A DNA stretch of 64,000 bases from G965233625 sp965233625 (GCA_965233625.1 OZ247499.1:310001-374000); one strand, 5' to 3'. Positions 9,064-18,628 are shown, counted from the first letter of the stretch. Made by a program: numbers and translations. Notes: a model not told the origin generated them from the sequence alone.

Positions 9064-10398
9064 ATGAATATGCTTCGCTTCTTTTTCTTCATTCTGTTTG
9101 TACTTGCTACCGCTAACGTCAGCTTCGCCGGACCAGAAATCCCCGGCGCTCCGCAACGGCGGCCAGTCGCCCTCGTCAATGCAACGATCCATCCTGTGGA
9201 AGGCGACGTGATTGAAAACGGTGTGATGCTTTTTGAAAAAGGAAAGATTGTTGGCTTAGGGCGGAACCTGAAAGTCCCCGATGGCACACAAGTGATGGAT
9301 CTAAAGGGCAAACACGTTTACCCGTCGATGATTGAATCGTTGAGCAACATCGGTCTGGTCGAGATTAATGCTGTCCGCGCGACGCGTGATTTTGAAGAGA
9401 CAGGCGATGTGAACCCGAACGTCCGCGCCAATCGCGCCTTTAATCCCGACAGCGAACTGATCCCTGTCACACGCAGCAACGGGGTGCTGATTTCCGTTTC
9501 AGCTCCCACGGGGCATCTGATTTCGGGGCAATCGGCAGTGATGCAACTGGATGGCTGGACATTTGAAGACATGACGGTGAAGTCACCCGCGGCCATGCAC
9601 ATCCGCTGGCCTGCGATGTCTCCCACGGTGGATTGGCACACGGACGAAACGCCCGCAGAACAGATTAAGGAACGCAACGAACAGCTCGAAAAACTTCAGC
9701 AGGTTTTTGACGACGCCCGCCTATATCAGCAAGCACGCCGGGCCGGCGAGAAGCAGCCCGTGGATTTACGGCTGAAAGCGATGCTGCCCGTCATTAACGG
9801 GGAGACACCTGTGATGGTCACCGCCAACGACATCCGGCAGATTCAAGCCGCAGTGGCGTTCGCCGCACGTGAGAAAATCAAGCTGATTATCTACGGCGGT
9901 TACGACGCGATGCACTGCGCGGAGCTACTTAAGAAGACGAAAACGCCCGTCGTCATCGGCGGTGTCTATCGCACACCACGCCGTCGTGGAGAGGCGTACG
10001 ATTCACCTTATACGTTGGCCGCCCGCCTGCAGAAAGCGGGCGTAACTTTCTGCATTTCCGGCGCCGGGCGGTTCGGCGCTTCCAACGCGCGGAACCTGCC
10101 TTACCACGCTTCGATGGCGGCGGCGCATGGGCTGCCACGGGAAGAAGCATTGCGGGCGATCACACTTTACCCCGCGCAGATATTAGGCATTGCCAACCGC
10201 GTTGGTTCGCTTTCTCCCGGCAAAGATGCAACCTTCTTTGTATCCAGCGGCGACCCGCTTGAAACAGATACGCAGGTGGAGATGGCCTTCGTTCAGGGCC
10301 GCCAGGTGGATCTTTCAGACCGCCACAAACGCCTCTATCAGAAATATCGCGAGCGGCTACGCAGGCAACAGGCTGCCGAAGCAGGCGGCGTGCGGTAG
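9064..10398 (+). CDS. Secreted amidohydrolase-like protein lacking metal ligands
   Basis: A 444-residue exported protein with a signal peptide (MNMLRFFFFILFVLATANVSFAG). It shows the amidohydrolase beta-sandwich start (RRPVALVNATIHPVEGDVIENG, GLGRNLKVPDGTQVMDLKGKHVYP) and the typical end (AITLYPAQILGIANRVGSLSPGKDATFFVSSGDPL). The HxH that should follow the GKHVYP strand is replaced by SMIESLSNIG, and no other clear metal ligands are seen. It therefore probably does not catalyse the family reaction alone and resembles the degenerate half of the upstream 1024-residue protein. The genes are 52 bp apart and surely co-transcribed, which suggests the two secreted products act together. Confidence 0.8.
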   Translation: MNMLRFFFFILFVLATANVSFAGPEIPGAPQRRPVALVNATIHPVEGDVIENGVMLFEKGKIVGLGRNLKVPDGTQVMDLKGKHVYPSMIESLSNIGLVEINAVRATRDFEETGDVNPNVRANRAFNPDSELIPVTRSNGVLISVSAPTGHLISGQSAVMQLDGWTFEDMTVKSPAAMHIRWPAMSPTVDWHTDETPAEQIKERNEQLEKLQQVFDDARLYQQARRAGEKQPVDLRLKAMLPVINGETPVMVTANDIRQIQAAVAFAAREKIKLIIYGGYDAMHCAELLKKTKTPVVIGGVYRTPRRRGEAYDSPYTLAARLQKAGVTFCISGAGRFGASNARNLPYHASMAAAHGLPREEALRAITLYPAQILGIANRVGSLSPGKDATFFVSSGDPLETDTQVEMAFVQGRQVDLSDRHKRLYQKYRERLRRQQAAEAGGVR

Positions 10399-10531
10399 CG
10401 TTTCTTTGCTGTAAAAAAGTCCCACGCGAATGCGATCCTGCGGCAGCGCCTATGTGTCTGTAAAGTTACAGGCGTGCCGGTCCTGAAGCTGGTGTACACT
10501 GTCTGTGCTCCACCTACACGGATGAACAAGC

Positions 10532-13500
10532 ATGCGCGACCTGCAGCTCTACAAGCAATTATTAGATGGAAGCTTCTCGACGGAAGAAGTGCTGCCCCTG
10601 TTGCAGCAGGCAGCGGACCTATCGCCGCGCCACCTGGCGCCGTTCCTTGGAGTGCTCGAACCTGCGCTGACGCACGAATCGTCCGCCGTGCGGTCTGCTG
10701 CTGTCAGGCTGCTGACGGGCTTTCCGGGCGTGCCCTCTTTGAAAGCCTTGGTGCGGGCGTTGCGGGATGAGTCGGAAGACGTGCGGCGTACGGCCGTTGA
10801 AGCATTGGCATCTTTGAGCCAGGAAGCTCCGGCCCGCATTGCGCATGCGTTGTTTCACCCGCGTGTGGATGTGCGGTCGTTGGCGTTGGAGACGCTTTCG
10901 CGTGAGCAGTCGCTGCAATTCGCTTTGTACCTGTCGGCGGATGATGCCAACCGGGACGCTGCCATAGAGAAACTCCGGGAGCTCAAGGCGCCGTTGGATG
11001 TCGAGGCAGTTCTTTCGCACTTAGACGCTGATTATCTTTCGCGTGAGGCGGGCGTTCAATTTCTTGCCAATACGCAAGCTTCAGCATTCTATGCGGCTAT
11101 CCGGGATGCGGCGGGGCGCGCCAAGTTAGAGCAGAAGAACATCTTGAACGCGGCCCGCAACGGCGCCGCTGTGCCTGCGCCGCTGGCCAGTAGCGAACCG
11201 CTGTTTGCGGATCGGCTGTTTCAGTTGATGTGGCCGCATCCCGTGGAGCAGTCGCAGTGTGACGAGCATCAAGGCATCGAAAAATTCTGGCGGGAAATGC
11301 AACGTGGCAGCGTCAAGTTGCGCCGCGAAATCGCTGCTTCGATCGTCATCACCGGGTTTCGTATGGGTTCGTGGCCGCTGGATGCGGTGCGGTGCCTAGT
11401 ACAAATCTGGCCGTCCAGCCTGCTGTTCGAGTGCATCCCCCTTGCGGTGCGACGTCTTGCGGTGGAGGTGCTTTTTGAACCACGTGAATCCCACACTCTC
11501 AGTGATGTGCAGGTTCAGAGCATTATCGAAAGCGACGTCTGCACGAACGGCGACGGCAGCATCCGCTTACGCGCAATCGGCGCCGTTCTTCATCTGACCA
11601 GGCAGGCGGCGCCCTACAAGTGGCTGCTGACCATCATCAATGTTCAGACGATTGTGCAGGCATTCCAGAAATCGCCCCAGGAGTCGGCTGCGTTTCTCAA
11701 GCATCGCGATGTATCAACAAAGGGCCGCGGTTATCTGATCCGCAAGATCTGCACTGGCGCCGGTCGAAGTGATTTCAGTTACGCAGCGCTGATCGCCGTG
11801 ACCGTCTCTGCCGATTCTCTGGACTTTCTAGAATCGTTTACACCTGATGAAAGCGTTGAACTGTTCCGCAGTCTGCATGAGATAAGTACGCAGCCTGGAC
11901 TCGCTCTCAATGACAACAAACAGCGGATAACCGGCACTTATCTAGCTTCGCACATTAGCCAGCGGAAGGAGCAACGGTTCCTGCAAGTGTGGCTAGCCCA
12001 AACGGCGCCGGAACAGTCTCCACTCGGTATCGAGATTTTCTCTTGTCTCGCACGGATACTTCCGGATGACAGATTTATGTCAGCTGTAAGCAGCCTGGAA
12101 AACAATGAAACGAAGAAGCTGCTCCTGGCAATCGGGTGGTGTCCTGGCTTTCCCTACTCGTTAGAGAAGCGTTTGGCGGCGGAGCTGTTGTCGCACGAAG
12201 ACGCAGACGTCGCTTCCTGGGCGAACGAGCGGGCGGGTGCACTGCTGCCATCGGGTTCTGCAATGACGGCCAGTGTATCGACAACGTCGAAAGCTGTTAG
12301 TGCTGCTGACCGTAAGGCATTAGCCAGCGCCACGGCTGGCGATCTGGATTCGCTGGTTACGCCCTTTTTGACGCATTCCCACACGGGGCTTTGCAGCGCT
12401 TTGGCGGCGTGCGGTGCGGGCGATACGCCGCTGCCTCGTGTGGCTTGCGCGGTGCTGGGTAGCAACGATGCGATGGACGAAATCGATTCGCAATTTGCCC
12501 GCTTCATGCCAGCTGGAGGAAGCTATCTAGAGGAACTTGATGAGCTGATGGTTAGCCATTGGGAAGGCAGTACGAATATCTCACTGCTGGGCAATGCCTG
12601 GCTATTCCGCTGGGAGAAGCACACTGCGCAAATTGCGGAACGCGTTGTTGCGGACGGAGCTGCCAACGTGCTTCAGATCGCAAATTCGCTGCGGTCGGAA
12701 GTGTTGGCGTCGCAGCTCTGGCAAGCGGTGACGCACGTCTTTGTAAAATGGCGTTACTGTGCACGACCGATTCTCGAGGAGTGTTTCACGCCCGCCTTCG
12801 CAGAGCAGCTTGCGGCGTGTCTGCCGGGGCCGTTCGGACATCGTGCGGCGAAAATCCTGGCGACGGTTCATGCGGCTTTACCAGGCAACGCGGCGCTGGC
12901 ACAGATTCAACCAGCGGTTGAACATCAACTGCCAAGCTTTAATCCGCAGGTCCGCGCGCTTCTGCACGAGTGGGTGGACTCGCGTGGTATCGAAGGCGTA
13001 ACGCATCAGGCCAACAGCCGGGATGCCTCAGAATCGCTGCTGGCTGAGATCGATTCATCTACAGACCTGGTCAGGCTGCAGCAGTGGTGCCGGGATGAGA
13101 ATGTGCAGACGGTCGAGCATGCAACGCTACGGCTGCTGGAATTGGAGGGCAAGGGGGAACGGTGTATTCTGGCGGCCTTGCGGGAAACGCCTGTGGCGGC
13201 GGGTTATAGCGTGCTCGCGGAGTCGGCGTCGTTGTGGTGCGATAGCAGTGCCGGAAGCGCGTTGCATCAAGCGATGGATCTGGTGGTTGACGAAACGCAG
13301 CCGCCCCGGGTCAGGTTCCGTCTGGGGCTGGCCCTTCTCTCTCGCGATGAGCCGGCACCGCTGGTAGATCGGCAGGCAGTGATCGAGCAGGTGATAGCCG
13401 CCGCCTGCATGGAAGAGGAAGATGCCTGGTTGCTTGGCGATGACTGGCGGAAGGTCTGTGCGTTTGTACCTGCTGCCACGCTCGCACGGCGCTGGGCCAC

Positions 13501-15646
13501 TTCGCCGCAACCCTATGCTTACCGGGCTGCTTTGGAATGGTTGTTGAAACCCGGCCATCAGAGAGACGCCGCCGAGGTGGCCGCCAATCAGCATGCGATT
13601 GGTGCGTTTCTGGAGTGCGGTGCAAAGCGGCAGGAATCGCTGCGCGTGCGCGCGGCAAGATGGCTGCAGCAGCGCGGCGACGCGCGGGGCTTCCCCGTGC
13701 TGTTGGCTGAGTGCCTGGACGAGAAAGGGGAGGATTCTAGCTTGCTGGTGTCGCTGCCGGGTGTTTATGTAGAGGCGGCGGCGCAGGCTGCGTTGATGGC
13801 GGGGAAGCCGGTCTTTCCTGAAAGACGGTTGCTTCACATGTTAGAAGCGGCGGGTGTAGACGAATTGTCCCGCGATCTGGCGCTGCAGATGTTACTCCGC
13901 GATGGCTGCGACAGAACGATTCGCGAATCCGTCGTCAGACTGGCCAGCCGCCCGCATGTGAAATCAGCCAAGCTGCGGCGCGTTGCGGCCCGGTTTGCCT
14001 GGGGTGTAACCGTTGCCCGTGAGTTGACCGGCAGGCTGTTTGCCGTGCAGATGATCGGCGGAGACGACCTGGGTTACACCCGGCTGCAGCAGCCCAAAAT
14101 CTATATCAATCCATTGCCCATGTTGCGTGACCACACGCATGGCAACGATGTGGTGGAGGGGCTTATTCTGCATGAGCTGGGACACCACATGTATCACGCC
14201 GATCGAACGGGGATTGAAACCTTTGATCAGGCCACCAAAGAGAAAATGCACGGGCTGCTGAATCTAGTTTCCGATGAACATCTAGAGCGGAATATCCGGG
14301 CGATGGATGGCGGTTTTGGCGATAAGATCAAACGGCTGGCAGCCTACGCGTTCCAGCATTCGGGCAAGGAAGTTCCGTTCTACACCTTATTGAAGTCGCT
14401 GAAGGCACGCACCTTCGAGGTGCTGACGGCGACGCCGCTTCGCGTTGCGCGCAGCGCGGATTGTGTGAAGGTGGACTGTGGCGGGTTGCTGTTTGAGATG
14501 GAAAAGGCCGGTATGAGTTTCGCGCGTTTCTTCCGCGCGCTGCGGATGGGTCTCGGCGACCGGCACAACGACGCCAAGGTCCGGCAAGGGCTGGCGTTGT
14601 TCAAAGGCAAGTTCCGGCATCGCAGCATGCCAGAACTGCTGGAGATCGCCCGGCAGTTACGGCAGATTTTCGGCGATGAAACTTCGATTGCTGAAGGGTT
14701 TTCGCAGGATGAGATTCTATGCCCCAATGAAGGCGAGCTGGACGAATTTGCAGAAGGCATTTCGGAAAGCGAATTGCAGTCGGAAATCCGGAGGATTACG
14801 GACCCAAGGCAGCTGGAGCACGACCCATCCGCGGATGACGGGAAGAACGCCGGCAACGCACGGTGGATCAATGTGTCGCCGGATGAAGACTTCGCCACCA
14901 TCAACACTGTGTCGCCCGTGGCTTACGATCCGGCCGGTCAGAGCGAACTGGCTGCGCGCGTGCGCCGCGACGCCATTCGTCTACGCGGATGGTTGGAACA
15001 ACTCGGCATTTCGATGACCCGGCAGCGGCGCCGGTTGCGCGGTGACCGTTTAGATGTTTCGCGGGTGCGCGACCTGGTGCTGCGGAACGATCCTCGCATC
15101 CTGGTCGCACGAAAACCTGTGTTGAAGACGGACCTGTTCCTGGGAGTTGTGATCGATTGCAGCGGCTCGATGGCGTACGAAGACAACATGGGAAAAGCGA
15201 AGTTGTTTGCAACGCTTATTGCAGAAGCCTGCCGCGGGATGCAGGGCGTTGATCTCCGCATCACCGGCTTCACCGATTCCATCATTTACGATTGTGGCGA
15301 CGCTAACCGTCCCGCAGTTTCGGAGCTGGAAGCAGGCGGCGGGAACAACGATGCGGCTGCCCTCTGGCATGCTGCCAATGTGGCGTTAGCATCGCGGCGG
15401 TCGGCAAGGTTGCTCGTCATGATCAGCGATGGACTTCCCACCGAGTGCTCTGCTGAAGCACTTAAAGGGCTGGTGAACCGCCTGACCAATCGTCACAAAA
15501 TCTGTTGTGCGCAGGTGGCGGTTCAACCGCTTGAGGAAATCTGTTTCCCGCACTATGTCTGCCTGGCGGAAGAATCGCAGCAAGGCGCCGTCCGCCGGTT
15601 CGGCGAGGTGGTTACTCGCCTGGTGCGCCGCGCGCTAAGTGGTTAG
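10532..15646 (+). CDS. Giant HEAT-repeat / HExxH / von Willebrand factor A protein
   Basis: A 1704-residue protein without signal peptide or membrane helix. Residues 20-180 and parts further on are HEAT-like alpha-helical repeats (for example HESSAVRSAAVRLLTGFPG, DESEDVRRTAVEALASL). H1214-E-L-G-H1218 in LILHELGHHMYHADRTGIETFDQ is an HExxH zinc motif. The C-terminus (about 1530-1700) is a vWA domain with a complete MIDAS start D1542-C-S1544-G-S1546 and a GFTDSIIYD and MISDGLPT pattern. A metallopeptidase-like segment plus vWA recalls the DUF2201 and CobT-type vWA proteins that often partner MoxR-type AAA ATPases, but no such ATPase is adjacent. The stop overlaps the convergent cinA by 4 bp. 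The function is unknown; a large cytoplasmic scaffold is the best inference. Confidence 0.8.
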   Translation: MRDLQLYKQLLDGSFSTEEVLPLLQQAADLSPRHLAPFLGVLEPALTHESSAVRSAAVRLLTGFPGVPSLKALVRALRDESEDVRRTAVEALASLSQEAPARIAHALFHPRVDVRSLALETLSREQSLQFALYLSADDANRDAAIEKLRELKAPLDVEAVLSHLDADYLSREAGVQFLANTQASAFYAAIRDAAGRAKLEQKNILNAARNGAAVPAPLASSEPLFADRLFQLMWPHPVEQSQCDEHQGIEKFWREMQRGSVKLRREIAASIVITGFRMGSWPLDAVRCLVQIWPSSLLFECIPLAVRRLAVEVLFEPRESHTLSDVQVQSIIESDVCTNGDGSIRLRAIGAVLHLTRQAAPYKWLLTIINVQTIVQAFQKSPQESAAFLKHRDVSTKGRGYLIRKICTGAGRSDFSYAALIAVTVSADSLDFLESFTPDESVELFRSLHEISTQPGLALNDNKQRITGTYLASHISQRKEQRFLQVWLAQTAPEQSPLGIEIFSCLARILPDDRFMSAVSSLENNETKKLLLAIGWCPGFPYSLEKRLAAELLSHEDADVASWANERAGALLPSGSAMTASVSTTSKAVSAADRKALASATAGDLDSLVTPFLTHSHTGLCSALAACGAGDTPLPRVACAVLGSNDAMDEIDSQFARFMPAGGSYLEELDELMVSHWEGSTNISLLGNAWLFRWEKHTAQIAERVVADGAANVLQIANSLRSEVLASQLWQAVTHVFVKWRYCARPILEECFTPAFAEQLAACLPGPFGHRAAKILATVHAALPGNAALAQIQPAVEHQLPSFNPQVRALLHEWVDSRGIEGVTHQANSRDASESLLAEIDSSTDLVRLQQWCRDENVQTVEHATLRLLELEGKGERCILAALRETPVAAGYSVLAESASLWCDSSAGSALHQAMDLVVDETQPPRVRFRLGLALLSRDEPAPLVDRQAVIEQVIAAACMEEEDAWLLGDDWRKVCAFVPAATLARRWATSPQPYAYRAALEWLLKPGHQRDAAEVAANQHAIGAFLECGAKRQESLRVRAARWLQQRGDARGFPVLLAECLDEKGEDSSLLVSLPGVYVEAAAQAALMAGKPVFPERRLLHMLEAAGVDELSRDLALQMLLRDGCDRTIRESVVRLASRPHVKSAKLRRVAARFAWGVTVARELTGRLFAVQMIGGDDLGYTRLQQPKIYINPLPMLRDHTHGNDVVEGLILHELGHHMYHADRTGIETFDQATKEKMHGLLNLVSDEHLERNIRAMDGGFGDKIKRLAAYAFQHSGKEVPFYTLLKSLKARTFEVLTATPLRVARSADCVKVDCGGLLFEMEKAGMSFARFFRALRMGLGDRHNDAKVRQGLALFKGKFRHRSMPELLEIARQLRQIFGDETSIAEGFSQDEILCPNEGELDEFAEGISESELQSEIRRITDPRQLEHDPSADDGKNAGNARWINVSPDEDFATINTVSPVAYDPAGQSELAARVRRDAIRLRGWLEQLGISMTRQRRRLRGDRLDVSRVRDLVLRNDPRILVARKPVLKTDLFLGVVIDCSGSMAYEDNMGKAKLFATLIAEACRGMQGVDLRITGFTDSIIYDCGDANRPAVSELEAGGGNNDAAALWHAANVALASRRSARLLVMISDGLPTECSAEALKGLVNRLTNRHKICCAQVAVQPLEEICFPHYVCLAEESQQGAVRRFGEVVTRLVRRALSG

Positions 15647-16911
15647 CCGGCTGGCGCCTTGCCATTGTCGCCCTTAAGTAGATGCAAACGCAGGAAATCC
15701 AGCGCCTGTTTGGCGGTGCGGTCGCGGACAATATCTGGATGCCCCCCCGAGCGCTGCGAGATTGTTTCGACACCGCTGGCGTGTTTAATGGCGAGATGAA
15801 CTTTGCTTTGATCGTCCGTTCGTCCATCAAGTCCGACCGGCGGACTGGCGACCAGGACCAGATCCGCATCAAACCTGCTGGCGTACGCTTCTGCCAGTGT
15901 ATGCACCAGTTGCGGGCCGGTGGGTAGAAGATCCAGCGGGCCGCGGTGGTCGATAGACCTGGCAACGGACGCTGGCGTAGGCAGCACGATGCCGCCTGCG
16001 AACCACGGCGATTGCAAACCTGAAAGCCAGTTACCGGCCTGCCCGCCACTCCCACATTCGACCGTCAACAGTGTGAGTCCGCGCTGCTGGACTAGTTGCG
16101 CGACACAGTGTTCCAGCTGGTCTTCGCCCTCGCCAAAAATCAGATCGCCCAGGCAGTCGTAGATGGTGTCTACCGTGGGTTGAATTAAAGCGTGGCAACC
16201 GGCTTCATCCGCAGCAGCGGCTGTCACCCGTAGCGTGATCGTGGCGCGGCTGACGGTGATGCCAACGGATGGATGCCGGCCGCGACGGACGAGGTCCGGC
16301 AGCATGCGTTCAAGGTCGCTTTCTCCTACGCCAAAACACTTGATCAGCCGGTGGCGGATGATTTTCTTCTCTACGCCAGGCATAGCCACGATCGCGGGAA
16401 ACACGGTCTGATCCCACATCTCGCGCATCTCGGCAGGGACGCCAGGCAGGGCGAAGATACGCGCGGAGGAACCGTCGCCGGGCGGCGTGTCGAAGTCGAT
16501 GCCGGGCGCACTGCCATGCGGATTCGGGATCACGCGGGCGCCTCCGGGAAACTGGGCCTGAACCGCATTCTGCGGCGCCATCTCGCGGCCACGCCGTTCG
16601 AACAGGCTGCGGATGTGCGCTAGCACGGCATCGTCGGTGATCAGTTCGCGATCAAAAGCAGCGGCAATCGCCTGGCGGGTCAGGTCGTCCGCAGTAGGTC
16701 CGAGTCCGCCGGTGCAGATGATAATATCCACGCGTGAAGCAGCAACATTGAATGCGTTGATGTTTGCTTCAAGATCGTCACCTACGGTGGTATGAAATTT
16801 CGTTTCCACACCCAACTCACCCAGCCGCTGGCTTAACCACTGGCTGTTGGTGTCGAGGCGTACGCCACTGGTTAACTCATCGCCAATGGCAATGATTTCC
16901 GCTGTCGTCAT
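15643..16911 (-). CDS. cinA: CinA-family protein with atypical NMN-amidase domain
   Basis: A 422-residue CinA-like protein. Residues 1-170 are the MoCF/COG1058 domain (AEIIAIGDELTSGVRLDTNSQ; CTGGLGPTADDLTRQAIA), linked to ADP-ribose/NAD-derived pyrophosphatase activity. The C-terminal part (about 262-420) corresponds to the PncC nicotinamide-nucleotide amidase domain. Its signature, normally AESCTGG with a catalytic Ser, reads VECGSGG (283-290 region): E285 is kept and Cys286 occupies the Ser position. The usual YSNxxK segment is also replaced (GGIVLPTPASVARS). The amidase half may therefore be inactive or use Cys. It is divergent from nothing nearby, convergent with the giant vWA gene, and 65 bp downstream of the hydrolase gene on the same strand. 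Confidence 0.85.
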   Translation of the reverse strand: MTTAEIIAIGDELTSGVRLDTNSQWLSQRLGELGVETKFHTTVGDDLEANINAFNVAASRVDIIICTGGLGPTADDLTRQAIAAAFDRELITDDAVLAHIRSLFERRGREMAPQNAVQAQFPGGARVIPNPHGSAPGIDFDTPPGDGSSARIFALPGVPAEMREMWDQTVFPAIVAMPGVEKKIIRHRLIKCFGVGESDLERMLPDLVRRGRHPSVGITVSRATITLRVTAAAADEAGCHALIQPTVDTIYDCLGDLIFGEGEDQLEHCVAQLVQQRGLTLLTVECGSGGQAGNWLSGLQSPWFAGGIVLPTPASVARSIDHRGPLDLLPTGPQLVHTLAEAYASRFDADLVLVASPPVGLDGRTDDQSKVHLAIKHASGVETISQRSGGHPDIVRDRTAKQALDFLRLHLLKGDNGKAPAG

Positions 16912-16976
16912 AGAAACATCCGCTTCGTAATTCGCAGGGCTGGTGCGGTTCGACGTGAAGATCCAAAAGGCTACTG

Positions 16977-17648
16977 TTATACAGTGCCTGCGACCTGCTC
17001 AGAAGAAGGTGTGTCGTGGGGCGCCGCTGGTGCGAATTGCCCATGCTGGAGGAACGCTTCGCACAAATTGGCAACGACCGGCTTGAAGAGCATCGAAGTG
17101 TGCCCGGCATTGACCGTCACATGGTGAATGTCCCGGTTCATGCGGGTGTTGCCTGGTGGAATCACGCGGTCGCGGGAAGCTGCAATAATCCCGGCGGAAA
17201 GGGATTCAGGCAAAGGCGGCAATTGATTCACGAAGCTACTGGGAACGTCCGCGAGTTCGTTCAGTGGATGGCAGATGGCGCCGAGCCAGCGTCCCAGGCG
17301 CCGTGCGACAGGAGAGCCCCGGTGCGGGGGGGCGAGCATGAGAAGCTTTCCCGTCGGAGTTACATCGTTCACGATCGCGCGGGCGAGTATGCCGCCCATA
17401 CTGTGCGTCAGGAGGTGCACGGGCTGATGTGTCTGCCGGAGATGCGTTTCTAGATACGCGGCAAGAAGTTTTGCTGACTGTGCTATGGGGCGTCGGATGC
17501 TTGTGTAACCCCAGCAGTGGGTCCCGAAGCCGACGGCTTCAAGGTGGCGAGCCAGAGGTTGCAGCAGCGACGGCCAACCGCCAAGACCGTGAACGAGGAT
17601 TACACGCTCACGGTCGTGGGAATCTATTTTGTTGGCCGTTACTGCCAT
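16977..17648 (-). CDS. Alpha/beta hydrolase (lipase-like)
   Basis: A 223-residue alpha/beta-hydrolase. I chose ATG 17648, one base after the TAG of the sigma-factor gene (TAG-C-ATG), which indicates translational coupling; an ATG at 17675 would overlap that gene. VILVHGLGGWPSLLQPLA gives the oxyanion-hole HGLGG. VHLLTHSMGGILARAI holds the nucleophile elbow, here T-H-S83-M-G rather than G-x-S-x-G. A downstream SRDRVIPPGNTR and VNAGHTSMLF supply likely Asp and His of the triad. No signal peptide, so probably cytoplasmic. It resembles PGAP1/lipase-type esterases; the substrate is unknown. Its coupling to a sigma factor is odd and could be coincidence of operon structure. Confidence 0.8.
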   Translation of the reverse strand: MAVTANKIDSHDRERVILVHGLGGWPSLLQPLARHLEAVGFGTHCWGYTSIRRPIAQSAKLLAAYLETHLRQTHQPVHLLTHSMGGILARAIVNDVTPTGKLLMLAPPHRGSPVARRLGRWLGAICHPLNELADVPSSFVNQLPPLPESLSAGIIAASRDRVIPPGNTRMNRDIHHVTVNAGHTSMLFKPVVANLCEAFLQHGQFAPAAPHDTPSSEQVAGTV

Positions 17649-17649
17649 G

Positions 17650-18591
17650 CTAGACGACGGCTCCAGATAGTTCATCGATGTTCATCTGCTCGGCCATTGC
17701 CTTCAACTTCTCAACGGCGCGGTGCTCGATCTGACGGACGCGTTCCTTGGAAATACCGAGGCGATTGCCGAGATCCTGGAAAGTGCGGACGCGGCGGTGG
17801 GCGCCGAGTGCGTACCGGCTGCGGATGATCAGTCTTTCGCGCCGATCCAGGTTCTCAAGCATGTCCGCCGTAATTGAGCGAAGGTTGCTCCACATCTGAT
17901 CGCTGAGGCTGGAAGAGCTTTGATCCTCCTGCTGGAAGGCCCAGTCTTCCGCGTCGCGTGTAAATCGTGCTTCCTCCTTACGGGCGGCGTTCACACGGCG
18001 GAATGCGTTACGGGCGACGGAGCGGTAGGCGTATGTGCTGAAGCGGAAGCCGCGATCGTAATCAAACTTTTCAACCGCTTGCATCAGCGTGATGATACCA
18101 TCGCTGAGCATGTCGTCGAACGACTGTTGCGGTGTGACGAACTTTTTGACGATTGAGATGACAAGGCGGATGTTTGCCCGGATGATGTGGTTACGAATCG
18201 TCTCTGCACGCTGAAGCAGCGCGTCGATCTCTTTGACCGACTGCACACTGACTTTCTCAGGATTTAGTTGCTCACGTAGCTCGTTCGCGTGGTAGAGAGA
18301 GCGATTCATCTCGCGGAACATCGCCGCTTCCTGTGGCTTCGACAGCAGGTCGGGTTCACACATCCGCACCAGGTGGGCGGGCAGGTCGGCGGGCGGCTGC
18401 TGTTTGCCGTGCGAATTCAGGTAATCTTCAACGATGGGGTCCATGTCCTCATCGACGCTGAATCCCTCGTTGGGGATGAATTGAATCTCGGTTTTCAGCA
18501 ACTCCTGAGCGCGAAGTGCGGCTGCCTTACGCTGCTTTGCTGTGGTGGCGCCCGACTTGCGGCGTTTTTTGGGGGCGGTTGAAGTGACCAT
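17650..18591 (-). CDS. RNA polymerase sigma factor, sigma-70 family (planctomycete-type)
   Basis: A 313-residue sigma-70 family factor. A basic N-terminal extension (MVTSTAPKKRRKSG...) precedes region 2 at about 139-200 (ANIRLVISIVKKFV, DDMLSDGIITLMQAVEKFDYDRGFRFSTYAY, the core-binding and -10-recognition helices) and region 4 at about 245-300 (FQDLGNRLGISKERVRQIEHRAVEKLK, the -35-recognising helix-turn-helix). Region 1.1 is absent and region 3 is short, so it is more like a group 2/3 factor than housekeeping RpoD. The gene heads an operon with the coupled hydrolase and is divergent from the CarH-like regulator. A palindrome lies about 22 bp upstream of its ATG, a plausible repressor site. 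Confidence 0.9.
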   Translation of the reverse strand: MVTSTAPKKRRKSGATTAKQRKAAALRAQELLKTEIQFIPNEGFSVDEDMDPIVEDYLNSHGKQQPPADLPAHLVRMCEPDLLSKPQEAAMFREMNRSLYHANELREQLNPEKVSVQSVKEIDALLQRAETIRNHIIRANIRLVISIVKKFVTPQQSFDDMLSDGIITLMQAVEKFDYDRGFRFSTYAYRSVARNAFRRVNAARKEEARFTRDAEDWAFQQEDQSSSSLSDQMWSNLRSITADMLENLDRRERLIIRSRYALGAHRRVRTFQDLGNRLGISKERVRQIEHRAVEKLKAMAEQMNIDELSGAVV

Positions 18592-18613
18592 CTGTGGCGT
18601 TGCCTTTATTTAA

Positions 18614-18628
18614 ATCGTTCAAAACGTC
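18614..18628. promoter_or_regulatory. Near-palindromic operator-like site next to the sigma-factor start
   Basis: The site reads ATCGTTCAAAACGTC, an inverted repeat CGTT-CAA-AACG. It lies 22 bp upstream of the sigma-factor ATG and matches the site at 18831-18845 in 13 of 15 positions. Further TCGTTCA copies occur between them at 18691-18697 and 18745-18751. The natural candidate for a binder is the divergently encoded MerR-type regulator. This is inferred from position and symmetry only. Confidence 0.5.

Noticed and set aside
13127..13837. 236-codon minus-strand open frame inside the giant vWA gene
   Set aside because: Antisense to a continuous 1704-codon gene; low-complexity shadow composition.
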